A DNA stretch of 46,856 nucleotides from Acidobacteriota bacterium (GTDB taxonomy: Bacteria; Acidobacteriota; Blastocatellia; HR10), in contig JAUQQC010000016.1 in NCBI GenBank assembly GCA_030550025.1, positions 1-46,856 of the forward strand, written 5' to 3'. Position numbers and translations under genes: made by a program. This document shows, in pieces, positions 9,626-20,632 of the stretch (positions are counted from its first letter, which is position 1; every line of letters begins with the position of its first letter). Below the pieces are notes generated by a model. The model was not told the DNA's origin. It ran no database searches and was given only the letters and a program-made list of their open reading frames with translations.

Positions 9626-10948
9626 TTACTCGAGCGCTCGGCCTTTCGTCTCGGGGAGGGCGAGGGCGAAGGCAGCGGCGATCAGGAAGGCGATCGTCGT
9701 GAGCGAGAAAGCGATGCCCAGACCATACGCCTGAGCGTAATGTCCGACGGCGAAGGGAGCGAGCGCGCTCACCCCACGCCCGAAGTTATAGGTGAAGCCT
9801 TGTGCGGTGGCGCGAATTCGCGTCGGGAAGAGTTCGGCCGTGATCGCCCCGAATCCACTGAAGTATCCCGTCCCGAAGAACGCGACGGCCGGACCGAGCA
9901 GCAGCAGAAGCAGCGGATGTCGCGTCCCTCCGTAGATGGGGACCAGCGCCGCGGCCACTAGGAAATAGACGAGATACGTGGGCCGCCGTCCCACCCAATC
10001 GCTGACGAAGCCAAAGGTCACGTAGCCGAGCCACATGCCGACCTGCATGAGGATCACCCAGGTGGACGTCTGCACGATGCTCAAGCCCGCTCCTCCTCTG
10101 TCCGGGGGAAGCGCCAGATAAGCCGGGATCCACGTGAACAATCCCCACCAAGCGAACATCGAGCTCGTGTTCATGAGCGTCGTCGTGAGCGTATGTCGCA
10201 GGAACCTTCTGCGAAAGAGTTCGACGATGCGGGGTGCCGGCGCTTGCGCGAGCGTGTGTTCTCGTTGTGCGCTCTTCCACAGTGCGGGCTCCTCGACCGC
10301 ACGTCGAATCCAGAAGGTCAGCAGGGCCGGCAGGACGCCGAAGAAGAAGACGGCTCGCCATCCATATCGGGGCAGGATGAGCGCTGTGATCGCAGCGGCG
10401 AGCGCGTAGCCGACGGCCCAAGAGCTTTGGACGATCCCCAGAGCCTTCCCGCGGTGCTCGGCCGGCCAGGTCTCGGAGACGAGCGCAGCTCCTGTCGCCC
10501 ATTCTCCTCCCATGCCCAGCCCGAGCAAGATGCGGAAGACGGCCAATTGCGTGATGCTCTGCGCCAAGCCACAGGCCGCCGTGAAGACGGAGTAGATCAA
10601 AATGCTGGCCATCAGCGCCTTCGTCCGACCGATGCGATCCGCGAGAAGACCGAAGAGGATTCCCCCCACGGCCGAAGCGAGCAAGGTGAGCGATCCGAGG
10701 AGACCCGCCTGCGAGGGGCTCATCTGAAGGTCGCGCATGAGATGAGCCAAGACCATCGCGTAGAGCATGACGTCCATGCTGTCGAGCATCCATCCCAGGC
10801 AAGCGGCCACCAGCGCTCGGCGTTGCTCGGGCGAGGCCTGTCGGAGCCAGGCCAAGAGTTCCGCCGTGCGTCCAGCACCTTCCCGAAGGGCGCGTGGAGA
10901 TTCTGACGAGATCGCCCGGGCAGCCTCCTCTCGAATCTCGTCGCCCAT
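9626..10948 (-). CDS. MFS transporter, sugar/aromatic-acid:proton symporter type
   Basis: About 440 residues with twelve predicted membrane segments. Motif A is visible after TM2 (GLLADRIGRTKAL) and repeated in the second half (GFVSDWVGRRPTYL). Other typical pieces are GMGGEWATGAALVSETWP and FPTRIRATAQGF. The family (AAHS/SP-like) transports small organic acids or sugars; the substrate cannot be read from sequence. Two consecutive ATGs occur at 10951 and 10948. The second is chosen because the GAGGAGG lies directly against the first. The gene follows the M61 peptidase stop by only 16 bases, so co-transcription is likely, and the product may import the low-mass products of that cluster. Confidence 0.85.
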   Translation of the reverse strand: MGDEIREEAARAISSESPRALREGAGRTAELLAWLRQASPEQRRALVAACLGWMLDSMDVMLYAMVLAHLMRDLQMSPSQAGLLGSLTLLASAVGGILFGLLADRIGRTKALMASILIYSVFTAACGLAQSITQLAVFRILLGLGMGGEWATGAALVSETWPAEHRGKALGIVQSSWAVGYALAAAITALILPRYGWRAVFFFGVLPALLTFWIRRAVEEPALWKSAQREHTLAQAPAPRIVELFRRRFLRHTLTTTLMNTSSMFAWWGLFTWIPAYLALPPDRGGAGLSIVQTSTWVILMQVGMWLGYVTFGFVSDWVGRRPTYLVYFLVAAALVPIYGGTRHPLLLLLLGPAVAFFGTGYFSGFGAITAELFPTRIRATAQGFTYNFGRGVSALAPFAVGHYAQAYGLGIAFSLTTIAFLIAAAFALALPETKGRALE

Positions 10949-10964
10949 CATCCTCCTCGGCTCA

Positions 10965-12872
10965 TCATCGTCCGGCGGCGCGCGGCGCCAAAATCCGCGA
11001 CAATAAATCCGGCTTCTGCTCGTCCCGCGTCAGGTACGGGAATCGCACACCTCCCACGTAGCGCAGCTCGTGCGTGGTGAAGAACTCATTGTTCTCCACA
11101 AGGAGTTGGATCGGGCGGCCGTCGCGCGCTGAAGCGAGGGCTTGCAGGAAGACCTCGCGGCTGAACCGCCGTCCGTTGACAGCGATGATCCGCATCCCCG
11201 GGCCGAGGCCGCTTCGATAGGCTGGCGTCTCGCGTCCCACGTCGAGAATCAGACCATCTTCCTTCACGACCAAGCCGAGCGAGGAGGGAAGCGGAAGCAC
11301 CTCTTCCGAAAGTGAGAGAACGAAGGGATTCGGCATCTCCCTGTAGCTCACCGTCCATCCCCCTTCGGTGAGGCCACCCATCGGGGCGCGTGGCTGCTTC
11401 TCCGCGAGCCGCGCGGTGAAGAAGCCCTTCCAATCATATGGTGCGAGCTTCTGCAATGCCGCGTAGATGTCCTCGACCGCGTACGGCTTCACGAAAATCC
11501 GGCCCTCCGATCCGGTGCCGGCGCCGAAGAACTCTCGCGCGAAGTCATCGAGCGAACGTCGTCCGTCCGTCAATCGGCGAATGAGGACATCGGCCTCGAG
11601 CCAGAGCAAGGCGCCTTCGGGATAGAAGTCCACGCCGCGCCGCCAGTTCGCCCACTCCACGGGGGCCGTGTAGAGAATGTGCGCCGCCGTCGCCGTGTCC
11701 TGTAACGGTCGCCATCGGCGCCCCGTCTGATGGTTCAACTCGTCCGCGTACGCGGCCAAGAGTTGACGGCCTTCGTCCATCGAGAGCAGCCCGCTGCGCA
11801 CGGCGAGCACGATGCCGTAGTACTGCGTCAAGCCTTCATACACCCAGAGCAGATCAGTCAACATCTCCTGCTGGTAGTCGGCCGTCACAAGGCCGTGCGG
11901 GCGGAGCGTCTTGCCACACCAGGAATGGACGAATTCGTGAGGGAGCAGATCGGCCAGTCGCCGATGCACTTCGTCATTCACGAAGAATCGCTCCGGGACC
12001 TGATTGTTGGACGTCTGATGGTGTTCCAGGCCGAAGTGGCTGATGTGATCGCTGAGCGAGACGAGGAAATGGTATCGCGGATAGTGCATCGCGCCGAAAA
12101 GCGCCCGCGCCTCTCGAACGAGTTGGCGATAGGCGGAGAGCCGCGACTCCGGGATATCGAGCGCCCACTCGCTATCGGCGACGATGTCCATTACATGAGG
12201 CGGAAGACCATCGGGTGCGCCGGCCAGTTCGATCCGCCGATAATGCGCCCCGATGACGATGGGCGTATCCACCAACAGGAAGAGAGGGATGGGCTCGAAC
12301 GCGACCTCGTCTGAACGCTCGATGCGCTGCTGCAAAGCTCCCCCCCATCGCCATCCGGCGGGAAGGCGAAGCGTCGGGCGAACGAGCGCTTTCTCGGGGT
12401 CGATCCCCTTCGGGTAGAGGAGAAACAGATGCCAATCGATGACGGCCAGTTTCGCCGAAGGGTTCGTGCTGAAGCCACCGGGGGACGTCGGGGAGAGATA
12501 GTCGAACGACACGTCCAGGCGAGACACGCTCATGGGAATTTCCGTGTGAAAGGCGAACAGATCGCGCGAGTCGCGTCGCCACGGGAGTTCACGGCCATTG
12601 GCCTCAAGCCGCAGCCCAGCGAGGTTCACGATCGGGCCGGTCGGACCATGTTCGCCCGGAATCCATTTTGGATAGACGAGCGTCAGCGGACCTGGTGAGG
12701 CAGGGATTGCCATCCGCACGTGAAAGATCTTGCGCGGAGCCTCCGACGCATCCACCCAGAGCTCGATCAGCGAGACGGCCGGCTGAGGTGCCGCCCGAAG
12801 GTTCGGAAGGAACGGGAGGAGAAGCAGAAGGCTGATCCCTGTCAGACTCTTGCGGATGTGTGTGTTCTTCAT
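10965..12872 (-). CDS. M61-family aminopeptidase with PDZ domain, exported
   Basis: About 635 residues. A signal peptide (MKNTHIRKSLTGISLLLLLP onwards, cut near RAAPQ) is followed by an N-terminal beta domain, the metallopeptidase core with HEFVH (312-316) and a downstream Glu in WVYEGLTQYYG (about 346), and a C-terminal PDZ domain (about 525-600) containing YRSGLGPGMRIIAVNG. This is the architecture of glycyl-aminopeptidase-type M61 enzymes, which cleave N-terminal Gly or Ala from peptides. The ATG at 12872 is preferred over an upstream in-frame ATG because it has GGGAGGGAGACGGAG before it and starts the signal peptide. Likely periplasmic, in one unit with the MFS gene. Confidence 0.9.
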   Translation of the reverse strand: MKNTHIRKSLTGISLLLLLPFLPNLRAAPQPAVSLIELWVDASEAPRKIFHVRMAIPASPGPLTLVYPKWIPGEHGPTGPIVNLAGLRLEANGRELPWRRDSRDLFAFHTEIPMSVSRLDVSFDYLSPTSPGGFSTNPSAKLAVIDWHLFLLYPKGIDPEKALVRPTLRLPAGWRWGGALQQRIERSDEVAFEPIPLFLLVDTPIVIGAHYRRIELAGAPDGLPPHVMDIVADSEWALDIPESRLSAYRQLVREARALFGAMHYPRYHFLVSLSDHISHFGLEHHQTSNNQVPERFFVNDEVHRRLADLLPHEFVHSWCGKTLRPHGLVTADYQQEMLTDLLWVYEGLTQYYGIVLAVRSGLLSMDEGRQLLAAYADELNHQTGRRWRPLQDTATAAHILYTAPVEWANWRRGVDFYPEGALLWLEADVLIRRLTDGRRSLDDFAREFFGAGTGSEGRIFVKPYAVEDIYAALQKLAPYDWKGFFTARLAEKQPRAPMGGLTEGGWTVSYREMPNPFVLSLSEEVLPLPSSLGLVVKEDGLILDVGRETPAYRSGLGPGMRIIAVNGRRFSREVFLQALASARDGRPIQLLVENNEFFTTHELRYVGGVRFPYLTRDEQKPDLLSRILAPRAAGR

Positions 12873-12934
12873 CTCCGTCTCCCTCCCGCGCGCTCGACTC
12901 CGGACAAGACGAGCTCGTGCGACGAAGTCGCTCT

Positions 12935-13603
12935 TCACTTCAAAAATAACTTCGAGGTCCGCTCCCTCGTGTTCTGGATGTGCTGCTCCATGGCGCGGCG
13001 CGCGCGTTGCGGATCGCCCTCGCGCAACGCGCGCACGATGGCCGTGTGCTCCTCGACGAGTTGCGGGCCATAGGCTCCCAGACCGATCGTCTGGTAGAAG
13101 AATCGTTGGAGCTTGTTCTCCACATCGAGCACGATCCTGAGCAGCAGATCGTTGCCCGTCGCCTCGGCGATCAACGCGTGAAAGTGGAAGTTCGCGCGGA
13201 TGAACTCAAAGTAACTCTTTCGATCCTCGAAGGTGTACGAGGACTGGCAGAGTTGCTCAAGCGTGCGCAGATGTTCGGAAGCGATGACGCGAGCAGCCAG
13301 TTCGGCGCACGCGCTTTCGACGATGAGCTGTACCTGGTAGAGCTTCTGCAAGTCTTCAAAAGTGATTGGGGGGATGAGGTACCCCTTGTAAGGGATGCTT
13401 TGCAGGAGTCCTTCTTTCTCCAGAAGTGCGCACGCTTCGCGGATTGGCGTGCGGCTCACGCGGAATCGCCGGGCGAGTTCAGTCTCCGAAAAATAGTATC
13501 CGGGCTTCAACGCGCCCGTGATGATCTCAGCCTTGAGACGATCGTAGATGCCATCGGACAGCACGCGCCGTTGTCGCGAACTCGTTGACCGGCTCCCGCG
13601 CAT
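12935..13603 (-). CDS. GntR-family transcriptional regulator, FCD subfamily
   Basis: About 222 residues. A winged helix (about 15-80; FSETELARRFRVSRTPIREACALLEKEGL) is followed by an all-helical FCD ligand/metal domain (about 90-210) with the expected histidine positions in FHFHALIAEATGN, EEHTAIVRAL and MEQHI. Start choice: ATGs further upstream at 13633 and 13699 lie within or before the near-consensus promoter at 13616-13644, so the first start available to that transcript is the ATG at 13603, only a few bases from the predicted initiation point. Translation would then be near-leaderless. It probably controls the peptidase/receptor block downstream, whose receptor promoter carries a GntR-type palindrome (inference). 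Confidence 0.88.
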   Translation of the reverse strand: MRGSRSTSSRQRRVLSDGIYDRLKAEIITGALKPGYYFSETELARRFRVSRTPIREACALLEKEGLLQSIPYKGYLIPPITFEDLQKLYQVQLIVESACAELAARVIASEHLRTLEQLCQSSYTFEDRKSYFEFIRANFHFHALIAEATGNDLLLRIVLDVENKLQRFFYQTIGLGAYGPQLVEEHTAIVRALREGDPQRARRAMEQHIQNTRERTSKLFLK

Positions 13604-13615
13604 ACGAAGAGCCGT

Positions 13616-13644
13616 ATTATCGCGGTCGCCCATGCGGCTGTCAA
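13616..13644 (-). promoter_or_regulatory. Near-consensus sigma-70 promoter of the gntR gene
   Basis: TTGACA (13639-13644), a 17-base spacer and GATAAT (13616-13621) on the minus strand: 11 of 12 consensus bases at optimal spacing. Initiation is expected at about 13607-13610, next to the ATG at 13603, leaving no room for a ribosome binding site. Confidence 0.75.
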
Positions 13645-13695
13645 GGCGCAGGGCGAGCCGGGGGGGGGACGCCAAGCGGGGCGCGCTTCTTGTCA

Positions 13696-14277
13696 TCATC
13701 GCGCGGATGCGGCCTCGGCCAGTTGCAGGAACCGCACGTGAACGCGCCGATCATTGGTCAATTCGGGGTGAAAGGTCGCCGCCACACACCGTCCCTGCTG
13801 GACGAGTACCGGGTATCCACCGTGTTCGGCAAGGACCTCGACGCCTGGACCGACGCGCGTGATGATCGGCGCCCGAATGTAGACCATCTCCAGGGGGGGC
13901 GGTCCGAAAACGGGACTGAGCACGCGATCCACGAAGCTGTTGATCTGGCGGCCGTAGGCGTTCCGCTCGACCGAGATGTCCATGAAGCCAAGCGAGGGCT
14001 GGCGTGGATTGGTGACTTCTCGCGCCAGCAGGATCGCGCCCGCGCACGTGCCGAAGAACGCACCGCCGCGACGGGCCAACTCCTGAAGCGGTTCCCAAAA
14101 TCCCTCCTCCAGCAGGAACTTCAACATCGTCGTGCTCTCGCCCCCCGGAAGGATCAAGCCCGAGATCTCGCGCAATTGCTCGGGATGTCGGACCTCACAC
14201 CAAGGCACGCCCAGCTGCTGTAGGATGCGCCCGTGAGCAGCGAAGTCACCTTGAACGGCCAGAACGCCGATCCGCAT
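13696..14277 (-). CDS. pdxT: Pyridoxal 5'-phosphate synthase glutaminase subunit
   Basis: 193 residues, standard PdxT length. It is a class I glutamine amidotransferase that delivers ammonia to PdxS for making pyridoxal 5'-phosphate. The catalytic triad is visible: Cys78 in GTCAGA and His170/Glu172 in FHPEL; LPGGES (43-48) is the oxyanion/glutamine-binding strand. Its ATG follows the pdxS stop by three bases and is preceded by GGTGGTGAG, so it is translated together with pdxS. Confidence 0.97.
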   Translation of the reverse strand: MRIGVLAVQGDFAAHGRILQQLGVPWCEVRHPEQLREISGLILPGGESTTMLKFLLEEGFWEPLQELARRGGAFFGTCAGAILLAREVTNPRQPSLGFMDISVERNAYGRQINSFVDRVLSPVFGPPPLEMVYIRAPIITRVGPGVEVLAEHGGYPVLVQQGRCVAATFHPELTNDRRVHVRFLQLAEAASAR

Positions 14278-14280
14278 CGC

Positions 14281-15165
14281 TCACCACCCGCGCGTTTGCA
14301 AAAGTTCTTCCTTGGCCAAGCGCGAGACATCCAGGCCGCGCATCGGCTCGCCCAGCTCTTCGCTCGCCTCCAGGAGCTTCTTCGGATCGTTGTAGTAGGT
14401 CACGGCCTTGACAATCGCGCGCGCCCGCCGCGCCGGATCCTCGGATTTGAAGATTCCGGAACCGACGAAAACGGCTTCTGCGCCCAGCTGCATGCAGAGC
14501 GCGGCATCGGCCGGCGTGGCGATCCCTCCGGCGGCGAAATTCGGCACCGGCAGGCGACCGTGCTCGGCGACCCAACAGACCAACTCATAGGGCGCGCCCA
14601 AGCGTTTGCTCTCGGCCATCAACTCTTCCTTGGGCAGGACCGTCAGGCGACGGATCGCGTCCATCACGCTCCGCAGATGCCGGACGGCTTCGACGATGTT
14701 CCCCGAACCGGCTTCCCCTTTGGTTCGAATCATGGCCGCGCCTTCTCCGATGCGCCGCAGGGCTTCGCCCAGATCGCGCGCTCCACAGACGAAGGGGACC
14801 TTGAACTGATGCTTGTCAATGTGATGCTCTTCGTCCGCGGGCGTCAGCACCTCGCTCTCGTCGATGAAGTCCACGCCCAGTTCCTGCAGGATCTGAGCTT
14901 CGACGAAGTGGCCGATGCGGACCTTCGCCATCACGGGGATGGAGACGGCCTCCATGATCTCGCGAATCCGCTTGATCGAAGCCATGCGCGCCACCCCCCC
15001 TTGGGCGCGAATATCCGCGGGCACACGTTCGAGCGCCATCACGGCGACGGCTCCTGCTTCCTCCGCGATGCGCGCCTGCTCGGCGTTGGTGACGTCCATG
15101 ATGACGCCCCCCTTGAGCATCTCGGCCAATCCGACTTTCACTCGGAAGAGATCATCCATGATCAT
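14281..15165 (-). CDS. pdxS: Pyridoxal 5'-phosphate synthase lyase subunit
   Basis: 294 residues, a TIM-barrel enzyme that builds PLP from ribose 5-phosphate, glyceraldehyde 3-phosphate and ammonia from PdxT. The known active-site residues fall exactly where the family has them: Asp24 (VIMD), Lys81 (PVMAK, first Schiff base) and Lys149 (MIRTK). The ATG at 15165 has TAGGAGGA seven bases upstream; a second ATG two codons later is possible. First gene of a pdxS-pdxT pair with a 150-base leader. Confidence 0.98.
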   Translation of the reverse strand: MIMDDLFRVKVGLAEMLKGGVIMDVTNAEQARIAEEAGAVAVMALERVPADIRAQGGVARMASIKRIREIMEAVSIPVMAKVRIGHFVEAQILQELGVDFIDESEVLTPADEEHHIDKHQFKVPFVCGARDLGEALRRIGEGAAMIRTKGEAGSGNIVEAVRHLRSVMDAIRRLTVLPKEELMAESKRLGAPYELVCWVAEHGRLPVPNFAAGGIATPADAALCMQLGAEAVFVGSGIFKSEDPARRARAIVKAVTYYNDPKKLLEASEELGEPMRGLDVSRLAKEELLQTRGW

Positions 15166-15331
15166 GCCGACGTCCTCCTAAATTGAGGATTGGGGCAGGC
15201 GAACCCCCGGTGCGATCCCACGCTCGGGGAGGTCTCGGAGAAGTCCTGAGCGCTGCGGCATCGTGTGACTCTCACGAGATCGCCCACCCTCCGGATTACA
15301 CGCTCTCTCGGCATCGTGACACATGATTATA
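15166..15331 (-). promoter_or_regulatory. pdxS promoter (-10 TATAAT) and long leader with a direct repeat
   Basis: A perfect TATAAT on the minus strand at 15326-15331 has no good -35 at normal spacing. About 150 bases of leader follow before pdxS. An imperfect 19-20 base direct repeat (CGCT-n-CGGCATCGTG-n-GAC, plus-strand sense, at 15251-15269 and 15301-15320) is spaced exactly 50 bp, and one copy covers the expected start point. I recognise no known riboswitch here. The remaining gap up to zapA (15332-15456) shows only small hairpins. Confidence 0.45.
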
Positions 15332-15456
15332 CTTGAAGCCGACGCTTTGAGGAGAGTGTGCGCGAGACCTTCAGGGAGGCGCTTTGGGTGACGGAGACGG
15401 TCATCCCTTCAGCCGGCGGGCCCCGCCGTACACATTGCCACTGGACCTGAGGGCAC

Positions 15457-15816
15457 TCAGGGATGCCGCAGTTCGGATGCGGCGTCCGGCATGTCGCCAG
15501 CCCGGCGGTCGCCGGAGCGATAGCTCTTGAGCACTTGGTCGAGCAGCTCGCCCGCCTCCGCGCTGCGCTGCGCCAATTGCGCATCCAACTGCTCGTAGCG
15601 CTGCTTCATCTGATGCAGCTCATCCGCGATCAGCAACGCGGCCAGGATCGCGACCTTGAGCGAATCCACCGTGAGGGTCTTCGAGGCGATCTCTCGCATG
15701 TGCCGATCCACATACGCCGCCAATTGCTGGATGTATTCGGCGTTGCCGTCGGCACGCAGATTGTAGGTCTGATTGTAGATCTCGACCTTCACCGTCTGTG
15801 TGCGTGTCGTCTCCAT
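15457..15816 (-). CDS. zapA: Cell division protein ZapA-like
   Basis: About 119 residues. The N-terminal fold (TVKVEIYNQTYNLRADGNAEYI) and the following helix (AAYVDRHMREIASKT, then AILAALLIADELHQMKQRYEQL coiled coil) match ZapA, which bundles FtsZ filaments at the division ring. The ATG at 15816 has a close GGAG and begins at the conserved core. An upstream ATG at 15837 overlaps the preceding stop as ATGA, so translation may instead be coupled to the zapB-like gene. The order pheS-pheT-(coiled coil)-zapA is common in bacteria. Confidence 0.88.
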   Translation of the reverse strand: METTRTQTVKVEIYNQTYNLRADGNAEYIQQLAAYVDRHMREIASKTLTVDSLKVAILAALLIADELHQMKQRYEQLDAQLAQRSAEAGELLDQVLKSYRSGDRRAGDMPDAASELRHP

Positions 15817-15833
15817 AGGCTCCGGTCCGCTCC

Positions 15834-16112
15834 TCATCGCAGGGAATCCACCATCTCCTGCTCCAAGACCGAGAGAGCTTCCAGCATCGCTTCGATCTTG
15901 AGCTTGATGGCATCGCGTTCGGTCAACAGGCGTTCCACTTGAGCTTCCAGCCGGTCCTTCTCCGCCAGCAGCGCGCTCATCTCTCGGCGCAGGGCTGCCA
16001 CCTCCTTCTCCAGAGCCTCCTTCTCCTGCCGCAGGGTTTTGAATTGCTCGATCGCGCGATAGATCTTATCTTCCAGGTGCGCGAACTTTTCCAAACCGCT
16101 CAATCCCGCCAC
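15834..16112 (-). CDS. Small coiled-coil protein, ZapB-like
   Basis: About 92 residues, nearly all one heptad-rich coiled coil (LEDKIYRAIEQFKTLRQEKE onward, to the end). It matches the usual pheT-zapB-zapA arrangement, where ZapB-like proteins form filaments at the division site with ZapA. Low-complexity coiled coils diverge fast, so the name rests on context. Start choice: the ATG at 16118 touches GGAGGG directly, while the GTG at 16112 has good spacing, so GTG is preferred. The stop overlaps a possible zapA ATG. Confidence 0.75.
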   Translation of the reverse strand: MAGLSGLEKFAHLEDKIYRAIEQFKTLRQEKEALEKEVAALRREMSALLAEKDRLEAQVERLLTERDAIKLKIEAMLEALSVLEQEMVDSLR

Positions 16113-16146
16113 GATCATCCCTCCGCTTGACGAACAGCTGAGTGGT

Positions 16147-16175
16147 ATTCTACTCCGACGGCCATGATCTGGCAA
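16147..16175 (-). promoter_or_regulatory. Sigma-70 promoter of the zapB-like/zapA pair
   Basis: TTGCCA (16170-16175), 17 bases, TAGAAT (16147-16152) on the minus strand, just upstream of the GTG/ATG starts at 16112/16118. It gives zapB-zapA a transcript independent of the pheST genes that precede them. Confidence 0.65.
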
Positions 16176-16201
16176 CTCCTTTTTGCGCGCACGAGCGCCG
16201 A

Positions 16202-18253
<2,052 letters not shown>

Positions 18254-18313
18254 GCCGTCGTATGCTCCCGCGACAGAGATCGCGCGCTCGGCAAGTCGCC
18301 GCCTCGCGCCGCG

Positions 18314-19342
18314 CTAGAAGCCGAATTGTTCGAGGAACCGAAGGTCGTTCTCATAGAGGAGCCGGATATCCTCCAGGCCATACATGAGGGCGGCCATACG
18401 ATCCAGGCCGAGGCCGAAGGCGAATCCAGTGAATTCCTCCGGATCCACCCCCGCTCCGCGTAGCACGCGCGGGTGCACCATGCCACATCCGCCGAGTTCG
18501 ATCCATCCCGCCCCTTTGCAAACGCGACATCCGGAGCCCCCACAGGCGAAGCAACTGAAGTCCACTTCGGCACTCGGTTCGGTGAAGGGGAAATAGCTCG
18601 GGCGAAAGCGCGTCCGCACCTGTGGGCCGAACATTCGTCGGACGAACTCCTGCAACGTCCCCTTCAGATCGCCCATCGTGATCTCCCGATCGAGCGCCAG
18701 CCCCTCGACCTGGAAGAACATCGGATTGTGCGTCGGATCCGGTGTATCGCGACGGAAGACCTTCCCCGGGGCAATGATGCGCAAGGGAGGACGTCGTCGT
18801 TCCAGGGCCCGGATCTGCACAGTCGAAGTCTGCGTCCGCAGGGCGAGATCTTCGCCCAGGTAGAACGTGTCCTGAGCCTCGCGCGCCGGATGGCCCGGAG
18901 GGATGTTGAGCGCGTCGAAGTTGTAATAGCTCGTCTCGACTTCGGGACCACTCTCCACCGAATAGCCCATCGAGACGAAGATGTCTTCGATCCGCTCTCG
19001 GATGAGGGTGATCGGATGGCGCGCGCCGAAGACCGGACGCAACCCCGGCAAGGTGATGTCCAAGCGTTCGCGCTCGAAGCGTTCCGCTTCGGCTCGTTCT
19101 TCGAGTTGAAGGCGGAGCTGCTCCAGCGCAGCTTCGGCCTCTTGCTTCAGGGCGTTGACCAGACGGCCGATCTCTCGCCGCTCCTCGGGCGGGAGCGTCC
19201 CCAGCCCTTTGATGAGCTGCGTGATCAAGCCACTCTTTCGCCCGAGATACCGATCGCGCACGCGGACCAGAGCCGCCAGATCAGCGACCTGCGCCAACTC
19301 CTCATGCAGCTGGGCGCGAACCTGCTCCACGCGCTCGCGCAT
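18314..19342 (-). CDS. pheS: Phenylalanine-tRNA ligase alpha subunit
   Basis: About 342 residues. An N-terminal coiled coil ([20 protein letters not shown]) precedes the class II catalytic core: motif 1 near [20 protein letters not shown], motif 2 ([23 protein letters not shown]) and motif 3 ([17 protein letters not shown]). PheS contains the aminoacylation site of the heterotetramer. The ATG at 19342 has GGGAG eight bases upstream; an upstream TTG at 19357 is less likely. Part of the thrS-to-pheT gene row. Confidence 0.97.
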   Translation of the reverse strand: MRERVEQVRAQLHEELAQVADLAALVRVRDRYLGRKSGLITQLIKGLGTLPPEERREIGRLVNALKQEAEAALEQLRLQLEERAEAERFERERLDITLPGLRPVFGARHPITLIRERIEDIFVSMGYSVESGPEVETSYYNFDALNIPPGHPAREAQDTFYLGEDLALRTQTSTVQIRALERRRPPLRIIAPGKVFRRDTPDPTHNPMFFQVEGLALDREITMGDLKGTLQEFVRRMFGPQVRTRFRPSYFPFTEPSAEVDFSCFACGGSGCRVCKGAGWIELGGCGMVHPRVLRGAGVDPEEFTGFAFGLGLDRMAALMYGLEDIRLLYENDLRFLEQFGF

Positions 19343-19372
19343 GCGATTTGCTCCCAACTTCGGACAGCGCGC

Positions 19373-19741
19373 TTAAGTCGTCTGGGCGGCGAGAGCCGCC
19401 TTGGCGACGCTGGCCAGCTCCGCGAAGGCCGCCGCATCACGCACGGCCAGATCGGCCAAGACCTTTCGGTCCAGGGCGACGCCCGCGAGTTTCAGACCGT
19501 GCATGAATTGCGTGTAGTTCAAGCCGTTCTGGCGCGCCGCCGCATTAATGCGAATGATCCAGAGGCGACGGAAATCGCGCTTCTTCAGGCGCCGCCCGAT
19601 ATAGGCGAACTTCCACGCGCGCTGTACGGCCTCCTTCGCATACCGATGGAGCCGGCTCTTGGCTCCCCAATAGCCCTTCGCCAGGCGAAGGTATTTCTTG
19701 CGACGTTCGACTCGCTTATGTCCGCGTTTAACTCGTGGCAT
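19373..19741 (-). CDS. rplT: Large ribosomal subunit protein bL20
   Basis: 122 residues, starting [20 protein letters not shown]. It has the typical basic N-terminal tail followed by the globular RNA-binding part ([20 protein letters not shown]). bL20 is an early 50S assembly protein. AGGGAGAGGA precedes the ATG. It lies 27 bases after rpmI, in the usual infC-rpmI-rplT order. Confidence 0.98.
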   Translation of the reverse strand: MPRVKRGHKRVERRKKYLRLAKGYWGAKSRLHRYAKEAVQRAWKFAYIGRRLKKRDFRRLWIIRINAAARQNGLNYTQFMHGLKLAGVALDRKVLADLAVRDAAAFAELASVAKAALAAQTT

Positions 19742-19768
19742 GATTGTCCTCTCCCTCTCGCAAGGTCC

Positions 19769-19972
19769 TCACGGACGGCCGTAGGGCAACAGGCGCTTGA
19801 CGCGCTTGGCATCGGTCGGGTCCACATACGTGTCCCGATCGAGCCGCATCTTGCGCTTGGGCGCCTTCTTCGTCAACAGATGACGGGCGTGCGAATGGCC
19901 GCGTTTGATCTTCCCTGTCGCCGTGAAGCGAAATCGCTTGTACGCTCCTTTATGCGTCTTCAGCTTCGCCAT
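19769..19972 (-). CDS. rpmI: Large ribosomal subunit protein bL35
   Basis: 67 residues, starting [20 protein letters not shown], with the basic [17 protein letters not shown] middle found in every bL35. AAGGAGGA precedes the ATG. It sits between infC and rplT as expected. Confidence 0.98.
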   Translation of the reverse strand: MAKLKTHKGAYKRFRFTATGKIKRGHSHARHLLTKKAPKRKMRLDRDTYVDPTDAKRVKRLLPYGRP

Positions 19973-20020
19973 GTCTCCTCCTTGTGTGCGCCGAGCATCG
20001 CGCCCCTTTTCGGGTGCCTG

Positions 20021-20554
20021 TTACGACTTAGGATGTCTCCTCGGCGCGAAGACGGCCACGAGATTGTTCCCCTCCAGGCGCGGGGGGGATTCGACGATGG
20101 CCACCGGAGCGAGGTCGTTGATCAGCCGCTGCAAGATCTGTTCACCGAGGTCCTTGTGCACGATCTCGCGCCCGCGAAAGTGGACGATGGCTTTCACCTT
20201 ATCGCCCTCGCTCAGAATGCGCTGCGCGTTCCGCATCTTGAACTCGTAGTCGTGGTCGTCGGTGGCCGGACGCAATTTGATCTCCTTGACGGTGATGATC
20301 GTCTGCCGCTTCTTGGCCTCTTGCGCCTTCTTCTTCTGTTCGTAGAGATACTTGCCGTAGTCGATGATGCGACAGACCGGCGGATCGGCGTGCGGAGCGA
20401 CCTCGACCAAATCCAATTCGCGTTCGCGGGCCAGCGCCAACGCTTCCCGCACGCTCATGATGCCAATCTGTTGCCCGTTCTCATCAATGACCCGGACGCG
20501 CTCGGCCCGGATGCGCTCGTTGACGCGATAGCGTAGATTGTGTGGGCCTCTCAT
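20021..20554 (-). CDS. infC: Translation initiation factor IF-3
   Basis: 177 residues. Both IF-3 domains are present: the N-domain ([40 protein letters not shown]) and, after a lysine-rich linker ([12 protein letters not shown]), the C-domain ([31 protein letters not shown]). It blocks premature subunit joining and checks the start codon. The start here is ATG with a weak GAGAG site, not the AUU used for autoregulation in enterobacteria. It lies 78 bases after thrS. Confidence 0.97.
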   Translation of the reverse strand: MRGPHNLRYRVNERIRAERVRVIDENGQQIGIMSVREALALARERELDLVEVAPHADPPVCRIIDYGKYLYEQKKKAQEAKKRQTIITVKEIKLRPATDDHDYEFKMRNAQRILSEGDKVKAIVHFRGREIVHKDLGEQILQRLINDLAPVAIVESPPRLEGNNLVAVFAPRRHPKS

Positions 20555-20632
20555 GGTCTCTCGATGAAGATCCGAGGGGCTCGGCGCGATCGTGCGGATC
20601 GCCCGAGATACCCGTTCGGGGGGATGCGGGAT

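Noticed and set aside
13603-13699. Longer GntR start at 13699 or 13633
   Set aside because: These starts lie upstream of or within the strong promoter and add residues with no similarity to the family.
15332-15456. Possible 6S RNA gene after zapA, by analogy with zapA-ssrS order elsewhere
   Set aside because: Only about 125 bases are free, and the small hairpins do not form the long interrupted stem with a central bubble.
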